A stretch of DNA of 64,000 nt from Marinicella litoralis (GTDB lineage: Bacteria > Pseudomonadota > Gammaproteobacteria > Xanthomonadales > Marinicellaceae): positions 792,886 through 856,885 of the forward strand of contig NZ_NIHB01000002.1 in the NCBI RefSeq assembly GCF_002591915.1. The letters are read 5' to 3'. Below the pieces are notes generated by a model. The model ran no database searches. It saw only the letters and a program-made list of their open reading frames with translations, and was not told the origin of the DNA. A program made the translations under genes and the position numbers. Shown here piece after piece: positions 44,612 to 53,635 of this stretch. The first letter of the stretch is position 1, and the number at the start of each line of letters is the position of its first letter.

Positions 44612-45148
44612 TCAATGGTGAAGCACCAGTGCTTCACGGATTAAATGTCGTTGGTTACTGACTTTTCTTTTCAGGTAAGTACTCATGGCTATGCCTGACA
44701 GGGCAGCTACCATGCCCGCCATGGTTGGGATGGTGGCTTTGAAGATACCTGCTGCCATTGATCGGGCATTACCAGATCCAGAAAATGCCATGACCTGAAA
44801 CACTTCAATCATTCCAGAAACGGTACCCAACAATCCCATTAAAGGACACAACACCACGCAGGTGTTAATCAATTCTGTGTTTTTAACCAGGCCTTGTGAA
44901 ACCATCGACACCAGACGTGCTCGAGTAAACTGGGCATACAATGAACTGTAATCTGCCCGACTGGACCAAATAGATACTGCCTTATTGAAATTATTTTTAT
45001 GTTGTCGGTTAATATACATTATCCGTTCAATAATGAGTGCCCACATGATGATGCTGATCAATGCTATCAGGTAAAGAACATTACCACCCAACTCAAAGAA
45101 ATCACGAATAGATTCTAAAAACGGGAAATAATAATACAGCTTATCCAT
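44612..45148 (-). CDS. exbB: ExbB/MotA/TolQ-family proton channel protein
   Basis: 178 residues. Three membrane helices: NVLYLIALISIIMWALIIERIMY, a central helix in NTCVVLCPLMGLLGTVSGMIEVFQ, and AGIFKATIPTMAGMVAALSGIAMSTYL. PLMGLLGTVSGMI and TIPTMAGMVAALSG are the ExbB signature. This is the short member of the two MotA/TolQ-like proteins here, the other being the TtpC-like protein with its long periplasmic head. Close spacing on both sides puts it in the operon. Confidence 0.93.
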   Translation of the reverse strand: MDKLYYYFPFLESIRDFFELGGNVLYLIALISIIMWALIIERIMYINRQHKNNFNKAVSIWSSRADYSSLYAQFTRARLVSMVSQGLVKNTELINTCVVLCPLMGLLGTVSGMIEVFQVMAFSGSGNARSMAAGIFKATIPTMAGMVAALSGIAMSTYLKRKVSNQRHLIREALVLHH

Positions 45149-45150
45149 GG

Positions 45151-46497
45151 TTATTTTCTTTCAGCAATTTCAGCAATCATTCCGGCCGCTTGTTGTTGCA
45201 GAACTTCAGTAACTGCTTTGGCCTTACTGGCAACAATGCTGTGTAAAAACAACATGGGTATGGCAACCACCAGTCCTAACACGGTAGTAATCAAAGCGGT
45301 GGAAATACCACCTGCCATCATTTTTGGATCCCCAGTACCAAACAGAGTCAATGCTTGGAATGTATTAATCATACCGGTAACTGTTCCCAACAGACCTAGC
45401 AATGGCGCCACGGCAGAAATAATTTTAATGAAGGGCAGCCATTTATTCAGTTTTGGTGTCTCATTCAAAATAGCTTCACCAATTCTGATTTCCATCGCTT
45501 CCAGGTCATCACCACCACGCACTTTATAAACATTCAAAATACGTCCCAGTGGGTTATCACCTGGGTTGTTTAAATTTTTAATTTGGGCATTCACTTTAGC
45601 TGATATTCCCATCAAAACAATAAAGCGATACAAGGCCACCAACAAACCTATAATCCCCAATCCGATAATTACATATCCGACTGTTTTTCCTTGCGCAACT
45701 TGCTCCATTAAATTAGGCTTTTCGACCAATTTTGATAACAATCCGCCACGGGTTGGATCTATTGCAACGGAACCCATGCCGCTGGAAATTGCCTGGAAAT
45801 CTTCTGCCCGTGAAACAAATCTTGACTCTGGCTGCCTAGGCAAAACCAACAAACGACCGGTCTCTGGCTTAAATTCCAAATATTTACCATTAGACAGCGC
45901 ATTGAACGCCCCCAGGCGTGTAACTGTTTGTTCTGACTCAATTCCATCAGCACCAACAACCATGGTTTTAAAATTAATGACCTTGCCCGTTTCAATGATT
46001 TCGCGCTGTATTTCAAACCAAAAATCCTCGATCTCACTTAAGGTCGCAAAACGATTGGTGTCACCCATTTTGCCTGCCAGGTCTGCCATAAATGCAGCCC
46101 TTTGTGGGAATTGTTTTTGAGTAATGGAGTTTTCAAATTGAACTCGCGCATCACCTGCAGATTGTTGTAAAACGCCAAACAACTCTTTCAAACCACCTAA
46201 TTTAAGGTTTAAATCATCCTCCATCAAAATGATTTGTGCGTCTTGTTCTTCAAATAATTGCTCGTATTGCTTAGATAAATTTTCTTGCTCTGAACGGAGG
46301 GCTTTAATTTCAGCCAACAAACGAGCTTGTTGCTCTCTATTTTGTTTGAAATAATTCAATCGATCTGCATTGTCTTTGGCATCTTTCACACCTCCTTGTT
46401 TCACTTGGTCTAACAATTCTTTAAGGTCCACATTTTGTGCTGCCAATGTTCCAAACGACAAACAAAGCATGATGAACATTATAATTAAACGTTTCAT
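45151..46497 (-). CDS. TtpC-like MotA/TolQ/ExbB protein with periplasmic coiled coil
   Basis: 448 residues. An N-terminal signal peptide (MKRLIIMFIMLCLSFGTLAAQ) and a long charged coiled coil (about residues 40-115, e.g. REQQARLLAEIKALRSEQENLSK) precede a soluble middle region. The C-terminal ~190 residues are a MotA/TolQ/ExbB module: GYVIIGLGIIGLLVALYRFIV, ISAVAPLLGLLGTVTGMINTFQ and AGGISTALITTVLGLVVAIPMLFLHSI. The length and architecture match TtpC (about 450 residues) of the Vibrio TonB2 system, which is required together with ExbB and ExbD. It starts 2 bp after the DUF3450 protein. Confidence 0.9.
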   Translation of the reverse strand: MKRLIIMFIMLCLSFGTLAAQNVDLKELLDQVKQGGVKDAKDNADRLNYFKQNREQQARLLAEIKALRSEQENLSKQYEQLFEEQDAQIILMEDDLNLKLGGLKELFGVLQQSAGDARVQFENSITQKQFPQRAAFMADLAGKMGDTNRFATLSEIEDFWFEIQREIIETGKVINFKTMVVGADGIESEQTVTRLGAFNALSNGKYLEFKPETGRLLVLPRQPESRFVSRAEDFQAISSGMGSVAIDPTRGGLLSKLVEKPNLMEQVAQGKTVGYVIIGLGIIGLLVALYRFIVLMGISAKVNAQIKNLNNPGDNPLGRILNVYKVRGGDDLEAMEIRIGEAILNETPKLNKWLPFIKIISAVAPLLGLLGTVTGMINTFQALTLFGTGDPKMMAGGISTALITTVLGLVVAIPMLFLHSIVASKAKAVTEVLQQQAAGMIAEIAERK

Positions 46498-46498
46498 G

Positions 46499-47260
46499 TT
46501 ATTTTACCTCCACTGCAGCTTGTACTGGTATAACCAATAAGTCAGGTGCAACTTCTTTTTTGGCTACTTTCAATCCTGCTTTAATATGTGATTTAAACTC
46601 ACTGGATGGTAACTCAACATATGAGTTCTGACCTTGATCCCACGCTCCAGAATAATTACCGTCCGGTGTTTGGTATGCCAGTGATATACGCCCTACTCTA
46701 AAAAAATTCACATCCCTAATTTGTCCTGAAACATCTGCAGTTCCTTTATAAGCCTCAATGGTTCTTCCGTAATCAGCCTCAATCTCGTAGGATTCCAAAA
46801 CTCGCCTAAATTTTTCTGATTGAGCCACATCTGAACGTTCCATCATTGATCGTAGGTTTGAAATTCTATCTGTTCGCTCTTCTAATAAAAATGGGATATC
46901 TAGCTCTATAAACTGTTCCAATGAGTCAATCATCTTAATCATTAACGGTACAATTTGACGTTCAATCAATGAAATGTTTTGCATAGAATTATTAATGGCT
47001 TGCATTTCAGCCAACTGATTATCAAGCTGTTTTTTAATTAGACCGTTATAAACTTTAAGACCTTCAACTTCTTTACTCACACTTTTATATTCTGCCAGTA
47101 AATCAGCTGCTTGGTCTGCAACGCGTTCAATGTTTTTTTGTGCTTGTGTACCTGCATCCGCTCTTTTTTCTCCAGCTACAATTACATTATCAACAGTTGT
47201 TTGTGCAGTTCCAGCACTTACAAACACACACAGTAATAGGGTCTTATAGAATAATTTCAT
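46499..47260 (-). CDS. DUF3450 family periplasmic coiled-coil protein
   Basis: 253 residues from the ATG at 47260 (MKLFYKTLLLCVFVSAGTAQ, a signal peptide). A long helical region follows (EVEGLKVYNGLIKKQLDNQLAEMQAINN) and then the DUF3450 core: IPLMI-type PLMIKMIDSLEQFIELDIPFLLEERTDRISNLR, then EKFRRVLESYEIEADYGRTIEAYKG and VGRISLAYQTPDG...WDQGQNSY. Such proteins precede TtpC-type loci and are presumed periplasmic partners of the complex. The upstream codons to 47356 are not used. The gene is 99 bp downstream of the receptor. Confidence 0.88.
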   Translation of the reverse strand: MKLFYKTLLLCVFVSAGTAQTTVDNVIVAGEKRADAGTQAQKNIERVADQAADLLAEYKSVSKEVEGLKVYNGLIKKQLDNQLAEMQAINNSMQNISLIERQIVPLMIKMIDSLEQFIELDIPFLLEERTDRISNLRSMMERSDVAQSEKFRRVLESYEIEADYGRTIEAYKGTADVSGQIRDVNFFRVGRISLAYQTPDGNYSGAWDQGQNSYVELPSSEFKSHIKAGLKVAKKEVAPDLLVIPVQAAVEVK

Positions 47261-47359
47261 GTTCAACACTCTTAAATTAAATTTGATGAAATATGTAATC
47301 ATCATTACAGGCTTTATAGAAAGCGCAAAACCAATATGTTTTGCGCTTTTACTCACTTT

Positions 47360-49900
47360 TTAGAACAAGTCATATCGTAGTTTTACGTAATAAAAACCAC
47401 CACCGAATCCGGAAGGTGAAAACTGGCTGTATTGATTACCAACACCCGCAGCTGCAGCAGGGTTTTTGTCTGGGTACTCATCCAGTAAGTTTTGTGCACC
47501 AATTGTAATGGTGTATTTTTCTTTGAAAGAGTATGCCACTTCTGCATCTAAAATATACTCATCTCCATAGACATTCCCGTCTTCAGAATCAAAGAAATTA
47601 TCATAATAACTGTAACGACCTAGGAAACGCCAATCACCTACCATGTGATTAGCTTGTAAGTTCCATCGAGTTTCTGGCAAACCTTCTTGTAACTCTCTGA
47701 TTCTGGTTGGATCTACAACCAATGGATCAAACTTTGTCACTTTTGTTTCTGTATTGTTATAGATTAATGAAAAGTCTGTATTACCATTTCCAATTTCAGT
47801 TTTATAAGTGGCTACCACATCTACACCTGTAGTTTCGGTATCAAATGCATTGGTAAAAAATCTGAAATTTCTCAAATTTCCAGCACTGGTTACACCAGAG
47901 GCAATCAAATCATCCACTTCTTCAGGGGTTAAACTGAAGTTTTGTGACAAGGTGATTCTGTCCTCTAAATCAATCTTGAAATAATCAACGGTGAAATCAA
48001 CAGGCCCTAAAGAGAATACTGCACCAAAGGTGAAGTTTTCTGATTCTTCTGGGTCCAATGGTTGTCCTCCTCTGAGTTGAGCCACTGGATTGATTGAAGG
48101 AATCGTTCCATTGTTAACCAATTCATTGGTCACTAAGTCGAATTCCGTTGACACATTGAACGCATTCGACTGACCTGGAGTCGGTGCTCTAAAGCCCGTG
48201 CTGAAGGTTGACCGCAATGCAAAATCATCTGTAAAACGATAATGGGCAGCCACTTTATAATTTGTCGTGGTTCCAAAATCCTCAAAATCCTCCCAACGTA
48301 ATGCCACACCTAACAAAAAGTCTTCAGTTATATCAGCTTCCCAGTCAGTGTATAAAGCGATATTAGATCTCTCAAATTTACCAGCAGTTAAAGCACTGAA
48401 CCCTGGAAACCCATTAGATGCCGATGAAAACCCTTGTGCAGCCAATGGACCAATTTCAAATGAAGCCTGGTCGCCGGCTGTAATTTCAAATGTTTCTGAA
48501 CGCCATTCCACACCAGCTGCAACATTCAACGGTGAATAAAACCCACTGACTTCTATAGGATATGAAAAATCAGCATTAAAATTCTTATCTAACTGGGTGT
48601 AATCACCTGGATCGAATACTGTTGGTGAAGCAGGTCCTAATGAGGCATTTACTGTATTACGGATTAAAAAATCTACATCACTGATACCAACAGCAGCAGA
48701 TACATCCCATAGGACACCATTATCAAACTCCCCTTTCAAACCAAACGTAGTCGAAAAATCAACAGCCTCACCGCCAAATCTTGGTGTGAATCCGCCTGGG
48801 AACACCTCTAAAAATGAGAAACAATTGTCATCTGCAGACAATGCATCAACATATGACTGATCATAAGTTCCACCTGCAGCAATTCTGTACTGTGCACAGT
48901 CATCAATGCCATTGTCATTGGTGTCACCAATTAAACGAATGCCATCGGCTGCAAATACTCCGGACCTTGTGTCTGGGTTTCGAAAATAAAATCCTCCATC
49001 AACATCTTTTTGAGCGTAATTACCAAACGCATAAAATTCGTTACCACCACCCACTTCAGCGCCCATATTAAATACCAGCTTCAAGTCATCATCAATCTTT
49101 GGCTGGCCCCAAATTTGTGCAGGAGTTGCAACAAATGGATTTCCATTATCTATTAATGCCTGGGCATCATCACGCTGAACCGACCGATTTGTATCATCCG
49201 TGTTTCCATACTCGAAACTTAAATTCATGAATCCAGAATCAGTGAAGGGTAAGCCAATATTTCCAGCCACACTGCTAGCAGTTCCGTCACCTTCAAAAAA
49301 TTGACCATACTTTACTTCATATGTTGATCCTTCACTTGAGTCGTTGTAGATAAAGTTCATTACACCAGCAATGGCATCAGACCCATACTGAGCAGCAGAA
49401 CCATCTCGCAATACTTCAAGTTGTTTCAACGCAATAGATGGAATAGGGGCGATATCAGGACCTTGTGCACCATCAGCCACACCATTACCTAACCAATAAA
49501 TAACTGCTGCCCGATGACGACGTTTATTGTTAACCAAAACCAACGTATGATCTGGAGCTAATCCTCGGAGGTTTGCAGGTCGTACTATCGTAGCTGCATC
49601 TGATATTGGTTGTGTATTCACATTATATGAAGGTACAACATTTCTGATCAAACTACTCAGATCAGTTCCCGCTTGATTTATGAATTCATCACCTGAAACT
49701 ACATCAATGGGCACTGCCGATTCAGTTGCAGAACGAGCTGCTCGACGGGTACCTGTAACAACAACTTCTTCAGCTGCTGCATTGCCTTCTTCGCTTTCAT
49801 CAATGTCATCTTGAGCAAATACCATGGGTGTCACGAACAGTGACAGTGCCATTGCAATTCCTACAGATAAATTGTGATTCTTAAAGAACCTGATTTTCAT
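47360..49900 (-). CDS. TonB-dependent outer membrane receptor of the TonB locus
   Basis: 846 residues. A signal peptide ends VFAQDD at about residue 32. A TonB-box-like EEVVVTGTR near 46 precedes the plug: VDVVSGDEFINQAG, LRGLAPDHTLVLVNNKRRH, DIAPIPSIALKQLEVLRDGSAAQYGSDAIAGVMNFIY. The barrel ends YVKLRYDLF (terminal Phe). A strong AGGAGG ribosome-binding site (49908-49913) precedes the ATG by seven bases. RHRAAVIYWLGNG and the long RxxGQ loops resemble receptors for carbohydrates or other non-siderophore nutrients, but the substrate is not known. It begins the locus that carries its own TonB machine. Confidence 0.93.
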   Translation of the reverse strand: MKIRFFKNHNLSVGIAMALSLFVTPMVFAQDDIDESEEGNAAAEEVVVTGTRRAARSATESAVPIDVVSGDEFINQAGTDLSSLIRNVVPSYNVNTQPISDAATIVRPANLRGLAPDHTLVLVNNKRRHRAAVIYWLGNGVADGAQGPDIAPIPSIALKQLEVLRDGSAAQYGSDAIAGVMNFIYNDSSEGSTYEVKYGQFFEGDGTASSVAGNIGLPFTDSGFMNLSFEYGNTDDTNRSVQRDDAQALIDNGNPFVATPAQIWGQPKIDDDLKLVFNMGAEVGGGNEFYAFGNYAQKDVDGGFYFRNPDTRSGVFAADGIRLIGDTNDNGIDDCAQYRIAAGGTYDQSYVDALSADDNCFSFLEVFPGGFTPRFGGEAVDFSTTFGLKGEFDNGVLWDVSAAVGISDVDFLIRNTVNASLGPASPTVFDPGDYTQLDKNFNADFSYPIEVSGFYSPLNVAAGVEWRSETFEITAGDQASFEIGPLAAQGFSSASNGFPGFSALTAGKFERSNIALYTDWEADITEDFLLGVALRWEDFEDFGTTTNYKVAAHYRFTDDFALRSTFSTGFRAPTPGQSNAFNVSTEFDLVTNELVNNGTIPSINPVAQLRGGQPLDPEESENFTFGAVFSLGPVDFTVDYFKIDLEDRITLSQNFSLTPEEVDDLIASGVTSAGNLRNFRFFTNAFDTETTGVDVVATYKTEIGNGNTDFSLIYNNTETKVTKFDPLVVDPTRIRELQEGLPETRWNLQANHMVGDWRFLGRYSYYDNFFDSEDGNVYGDEYILDAEVAYSFKEKYTITIGAQNLLDEYPDKNPAAAAGVGNQYSQFSPSGFGGGFYYVKLRYDLF

Positions 49901-50725
49901 ATCTAACCCTCCTAACTATTTTTACTGTGATAACCTTATAAAGAAACATGTACACTAGCGCGCATTATCGAACTGGATTAACGTTTTTTTAACTCTTTGA
50001 GTTTAACCATTCTAGTTTTAATTCTTTTATTTTGTCAATCAATACCCTCTATTTTATTGAAAACTCATAGCACCTGTTGCAATATGGTTTGCATAACACA
50101 ATCTTGATAAAACATATAAAGCATTATAAATGTATCTTATATTGCACAAATCGTTTGCCAAAATGTTTATCGAGCATCTGATTGAACTGAAACTTAAGTG
50201 CGATTATTCGAGTTATGTGTAGAACTTCACAAAACCAACCTCGATTAAAGGTTTTTTAGTCAAAAGAATAATATGTTGTTTTATCTTTTTAGAAACATTT
50301 AGCATTTCATATTAATTCGCACCCTAAAACCTGCTTTTGCGAAAAATATTGACAATGAAATCTTAGTAAACAATTAAACGTAATGAAACAAATAATAGAT
50401 TTGGGTTATGAAAATTATCTACGGATAATATGACGTAAGCATGTATAAGAACACTTATATTAATTACGAATTATTATGAATCTGCTGAAATACAATCAAA
50501 AACTGTAATCAAATGTCAAATGGCGCAAATCTCCTCAGCATACACATCAATATACAATAATCTTCTGGCACATTATGTTGAGTTGATGCAAAACACTTAT
50601 ATTCTTAATTCGATGTCCTTTCAATCAGCAACAGTACTTATAACAACCTCAATTCAACACGACTCACTACACACACAAAGCAAGCCATTATGATCCTAGG
50701 CACCTTTTCTACAATGCATTTTTAT
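49901..50725. other. 825-bp gene-free intergenic region
   Basis: Very AT-rich. No reading frame on either strand with a plausible start and codon use longer than a few dozen codons, and no tRNA or terminator seen. It must hold the promoter of the minus-strand receptor operon (ribosome-binding site 49908-49913), but no confident -35/-10 pair is found. It also lies downstream of the TPR/DUF1579 gene stop (50726), which has no clear terminator. Confidence 0.6.
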
Positions 50726-51670
50726 CTACTCATTCAAAGGAAAATAAAACCCGTTAAACCATACATACCAAGTTTTACCACCATCAATTGATTCTTCAAA
50801 AAATTGCTGCACCACACCATCATTTAGTGGTGTCCAAGTGCCCCTAAAATCTCTGATTTGAGGTTGTTGTTTGCTTGATGCATAGTATATTTTACCGACT
50901 AACTGCATCGCCTTATTATTGTTATCCAGTTCAATCAAACCACCTGCATAATCTATAATTGTGCCACCACCACTGACCCAACGTTGTACCCATTGGCCAA
51001 TGATGCCATCATAGTAATTCATGCTGGTTCCAGTACTACCACTGGCTCCTTGCCATTGTTCCATGATGAGACAACCTTGTTCTGTTTTGCTGATGGTATT
51101 GTGGCCATACAATGGCCCTGCTTTTTCTGCATTACCATACACTTCCCAGCGCCCCAGCCAAAAATCAAAATCATTGTAATGCTTACCGTACAGACAAGGT
51201 CTGACGTTTTTGTCTACTTTTTGAGTGATTTTTAAAAAGTGTTCACTGTCTTTGTATTCAGCCCACTGTGGGTTGTTCTCTAATTCTTTTAAATTTGAAA
51301 ACCCAGCATCAGCAGATTGTTCCAATGATTCCCACATGGCTTTTTGCTGCCCTACTTGACTCAAAGCAATGGCTCTTTGGTAAAGAACCAATCCTGGTGG
51401 TATTTGATTACCATTGATCAATTTATTGTTGGCTTTCAGCGCTTCATCGCCTTGTTTGAGTTGAATATGTGCATGAGCCAAGCGATACCAGTTCATTTCA
51501 TTGTTTGGCTCAGCTTCAGTCAATTTTAAATAGACATTAATGGCATCCGACCATTTTTCCTGTTGGTATAAATTGTCTGCAGATTCTTGCAAGTCGCTGT
51601 CAGCAAAAGCTGAATGACTAACCATCAGCAATGTTAAAAAGCTTATAACCGCCATACTTAACTTGAACAT
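50726..51670 (-). CDS. Secreted TPR-repeat protein with DUF1579-like C-terminal domain
   Basis: 314 residues. Signal peptide ending SAFA|DS at about residue 24. The next ~130 residues contain TPR helices (ENLYQQEKWSDAINVYLKLTEAEPNN-like pattern: DNLYQQEKWSDAINVYLKL, MNWYRLAHAHIQLKQGDEAL). The C-terminal ~150 residues (DFDFWLGRWEVYGN, CLIMEQWQGASGSTGTSMNYYD, GQWVQRWVSGGG) match the beta-barrel-like domain seen in DUF1579-type proteins. Function unknown. The TPR may recruit a partner. It is the downstream neighbour of the AraC regulator on the same strand. Confidence 0.75.
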   Translation of the reverse strand: MFKLSMAVISFLTLLMVSHSAFADSDLQESADNLYQQEKWSDAINVYLKLTEAEPNNEMNWYRLAHAHIQLKQGDEALKANNKLINGNQIPPGLVLYQRAIALSQVGQQKAMWESLEQSADAGFSNLKELENNPQWAEYKDSEHFLKITQKVDKNVRPCLYGKHYNDFDFWLGRWEVYGNAEKAGPLYGHNTISKTEQGCLIMEQWQGASGSTGTSMNYYDGIIGQWVQRWVSGGGTIIDYAGGLIELDNNNKAMQLVGKIYYASSKQQPQIRDFRGTWTPLNDGVVQQFFEESIDGGKTWYVWFNGFYFPLNE

Positions 51671-51822
51671 ATTTCACACTCATTAATATTAAAATTCTTA
51701 CTCAAAAATCACCGTTTATGGCATAAAAATAATGCCCACACACAGATCGTCAAACAATGATTATCTGAAAAACACTCAATCACCGCTATCAAAATATTGC
51801 TCAAACAGCAATGTATGCTTTC

Positions 51823-52638
51823 TTAGAAGATTATGCCTTTTTGAAAGTCACTCGGTGTGATGCCAAAGGATTGTTTGAAACTGGTAGACATGTGACTGTG
51901 ACTGGAAAACCCATAATCACAAGCCAGGTCAATTAAATCCATTTGATTGTGTTGTAACTCAAGTGTTAAAGAGCGCAATCGTTGTTGTGTTCGGTATTGA
52001 TTAATCCCTTGGCCATTGATACTTTTGAAAACCCGAGACAAGTGAAAAGGTGATGTGTTGTGTAACTTTGACAATTGCTGTAAAGATAAGTTAACACTTA
52101 AGTCTGACTGTAAAGTTTCTTTTACAGCTTCAATCAGTCGCTTATGCCGTGCTTGTTTTTTATAAAATAAACAGTCTTGTCTCTTGTGCTGAGACAACAG
52201 CTCATGAAACAACATCAGCACCTGCTCTTCAAGGGTTAAAGCATCAGGTTGCTGTTCAGCCATAACCTGTTTAAGAATGACTAAGTGCTGTAAAAATATA
52301 GGTGCAGGACAAGGCATGTTTTGGGCATTGAAGTGATGCCGTTCACTGGCCACGGCTTCAGACAACAACTCATCTGAGATTTTAAACCAATGACAATAGT
52401 CACCGGATTGATGGATGGCGTATCTTTTGTATGTCTGGCCTTTGTTGTAAAAATTGACCAAGGTTGGATCAGCCACAAAAGGATCAGATCCATCATGCTG
52501 AATCCAAATGCTGTTTTTAGGAAATACTATGATGGGGGATTCCACAAAACCGGCTTCAAAGAAACAGGGGTCTTGTGGGTTAACAACAAAAACACCCACC
52601 TCTATTAAGTCAGTTTTAAAAAGAAGGGTCTCACTCAT
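51823..52638 (-). CDS. AraC-family transcriptional regulator
   Basis: 271 residues. The C-terminal ~105 residues are the double helix-turn-helix domain: VNLSLQQLSKLHNTSPFHLSRVFKS for the first, and IDLACDYGFSSHSHMSTSFKQSFGITPSDFQK for the second, with its F-G-F-S-S-x-S-H-x-S-x-x-F-K signature. The N-terminal half (YKRYAIHQSGDYCHWF) looks like a cupin-type ligand domain. Presumably a local activator; neighbours that could be targets are the TPR/DUF1579 gene downstream (152 bp away) and glutaminase upstream (60 bp). Confidence 0.9.
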   Translation of the reverse strand: MSETLLFKTDLIEVGVFVVNPQDPCFFEAGFVESPIIVFPKNSIWIQHDGSDPFVADPTLVNFYNKGQTYKRYAIHQSGDYCHWFKISDELLSEAVASERHHFNAQNMPCPAPIFLQHLVILKQVMAEQQPDALTLEEQVLMLFHELLSQHKRQDCLFYKKQARHKRLIEAVKETLQSDLSVNLSLQQLSKLHNTSPFHLSRVFKSINGQGINQYRTQQRLRSLTLELQHNQMDLIDLACDYGFSSHSHMSTSFKQSFGITPSDFQKGIIF

Positions 52639-52697
52639 GCATCCATTCTAGCAAAAAAGCACAGCGGTATCCGACTTTTGAATTTACCTCGAGTCAA

Positions 52698-53615
52698 TCA
52701 GAATATAGACAACTTGGTCTCAGTGGTAAATTTCTCAAGAAACTTCAGCCCGCGATAAGAGTTGCCTTTTTCATTCAGCCTAGGAGACCACACAGCAATG
52801 CTGAAATGCTTAGGTAGAACAGCAACAATACCACCACCAACTCCACTTTTTCCTGGTAAACCCACTTTATAAGCAAAATCACCGGCTTCATCATAAAAGC
52901 CACAGGTCAGCATGATTGCATTCATTCTTTTGGTCTGACTTGGATTAAGTAATACATTATTCATATCTGGCGTCTGCCCATTGTTTGCAAAAAACAAAAA
53001 CACCTTTGCCAATTGTTCACAATTAACTGCTATTGAACAACAATCAAAATACAAATTCAAAACATCATCAACGCCGTTATTGATGTTGCCCAATGATTTG
53101 ATGAAATTGGCCAGTGCGACATTTCTAAAACCCTCGGCTTTTTCAGAAGCAGCCACTTTGGTATCAAAGTATATACTTGGGTCTCCGGAAACTGACCTGA
53201 TCATATCAATCATCGCTTGACGAGGGTCTTCATATAGATCAATCAGTATGTCACTGATGACAATAGCCCCAGCATTTGAAAATGGGTTTCTCGGTATCCC
53301 TTCATCGTTTTCTAAAGTACCCAATGAGTTAAAAGCAGTCCCTGATGGCTCAACCCCTACCCTCTGCCACAGTTGCCCACCCAACTTGTTATAGGCCAAT
53401 GAGAGCAACAAAACTTTCACAATACTTTGAATGGAAAATCGATCTTGCCAATCACCTACATGAAATACCTGACCATCAACTGTCGTTAAGCAAACACCTA
53501 ATTTCTCAGAATCCACCGCCGCCAATTCCGGGATGTAGGAAGCCACTTCACCATAGTTTTTATGTTTTATGATGTCATGGTAAATGAGTTCAATTACATT
53601 TTGTAAGTCAGGCAT
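52698..53615 (-). CDS. glsA: Glutaminase
   Basis: 305 residues (E. coli YneH 308). Hydrolyses L-glutamine to glutamate and ammonia. The serine beta-lactamase-like SxxK nucleophile is in RFSIQSIVKV; family motifs NALGALE-like FNSLGTLENDEGIPRNPFSNAGAIV, the YFDCCSIAVNCEQLA region and GLPGKSGVGGGIVAVLP are intact. It lies 20 bp downstream of rapA on the same strand and may be part of its transcript. The AraC regulator follows. Confidence 0.95.
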   Translation of the reverse strand: MPDLQNVIELIYHDIIKHKNYGEVASYIPELAAVDSEKLGVCLTTVDGQVFHVGDWQDRFSIQSIVKVLLLSLAYNKLGGQLWQRVGVEPSGTAFNSLGTLENDEGIPRNPFSNAGAIVISDILIDLYEDPRQAMIDMIRSVSGDPSIYFDTKVAASEKAEGFRNVALANFIKSLGNINNGVDDVLNLYFDCCSIAVNCEQLAKVFLFFANNGQTPDMNNVLLNPSQTKRMNAIMLTCGFYDEAGDFAYKVGLPGKSGVGGGIVAVLPKHFSIAVWSPRLNEKGNSYRGLKFLEKFTTETKLSIF

Positions 53616-53635
53616 AAGTAAAACTCCTCAATAGG

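Noticed and set aside
45566..46120. 184-codon plus-strand frame inside the TtpC-like gene
   Set aside because: A long shadow frame from low stop density; the minus-strand protein is well conserved.
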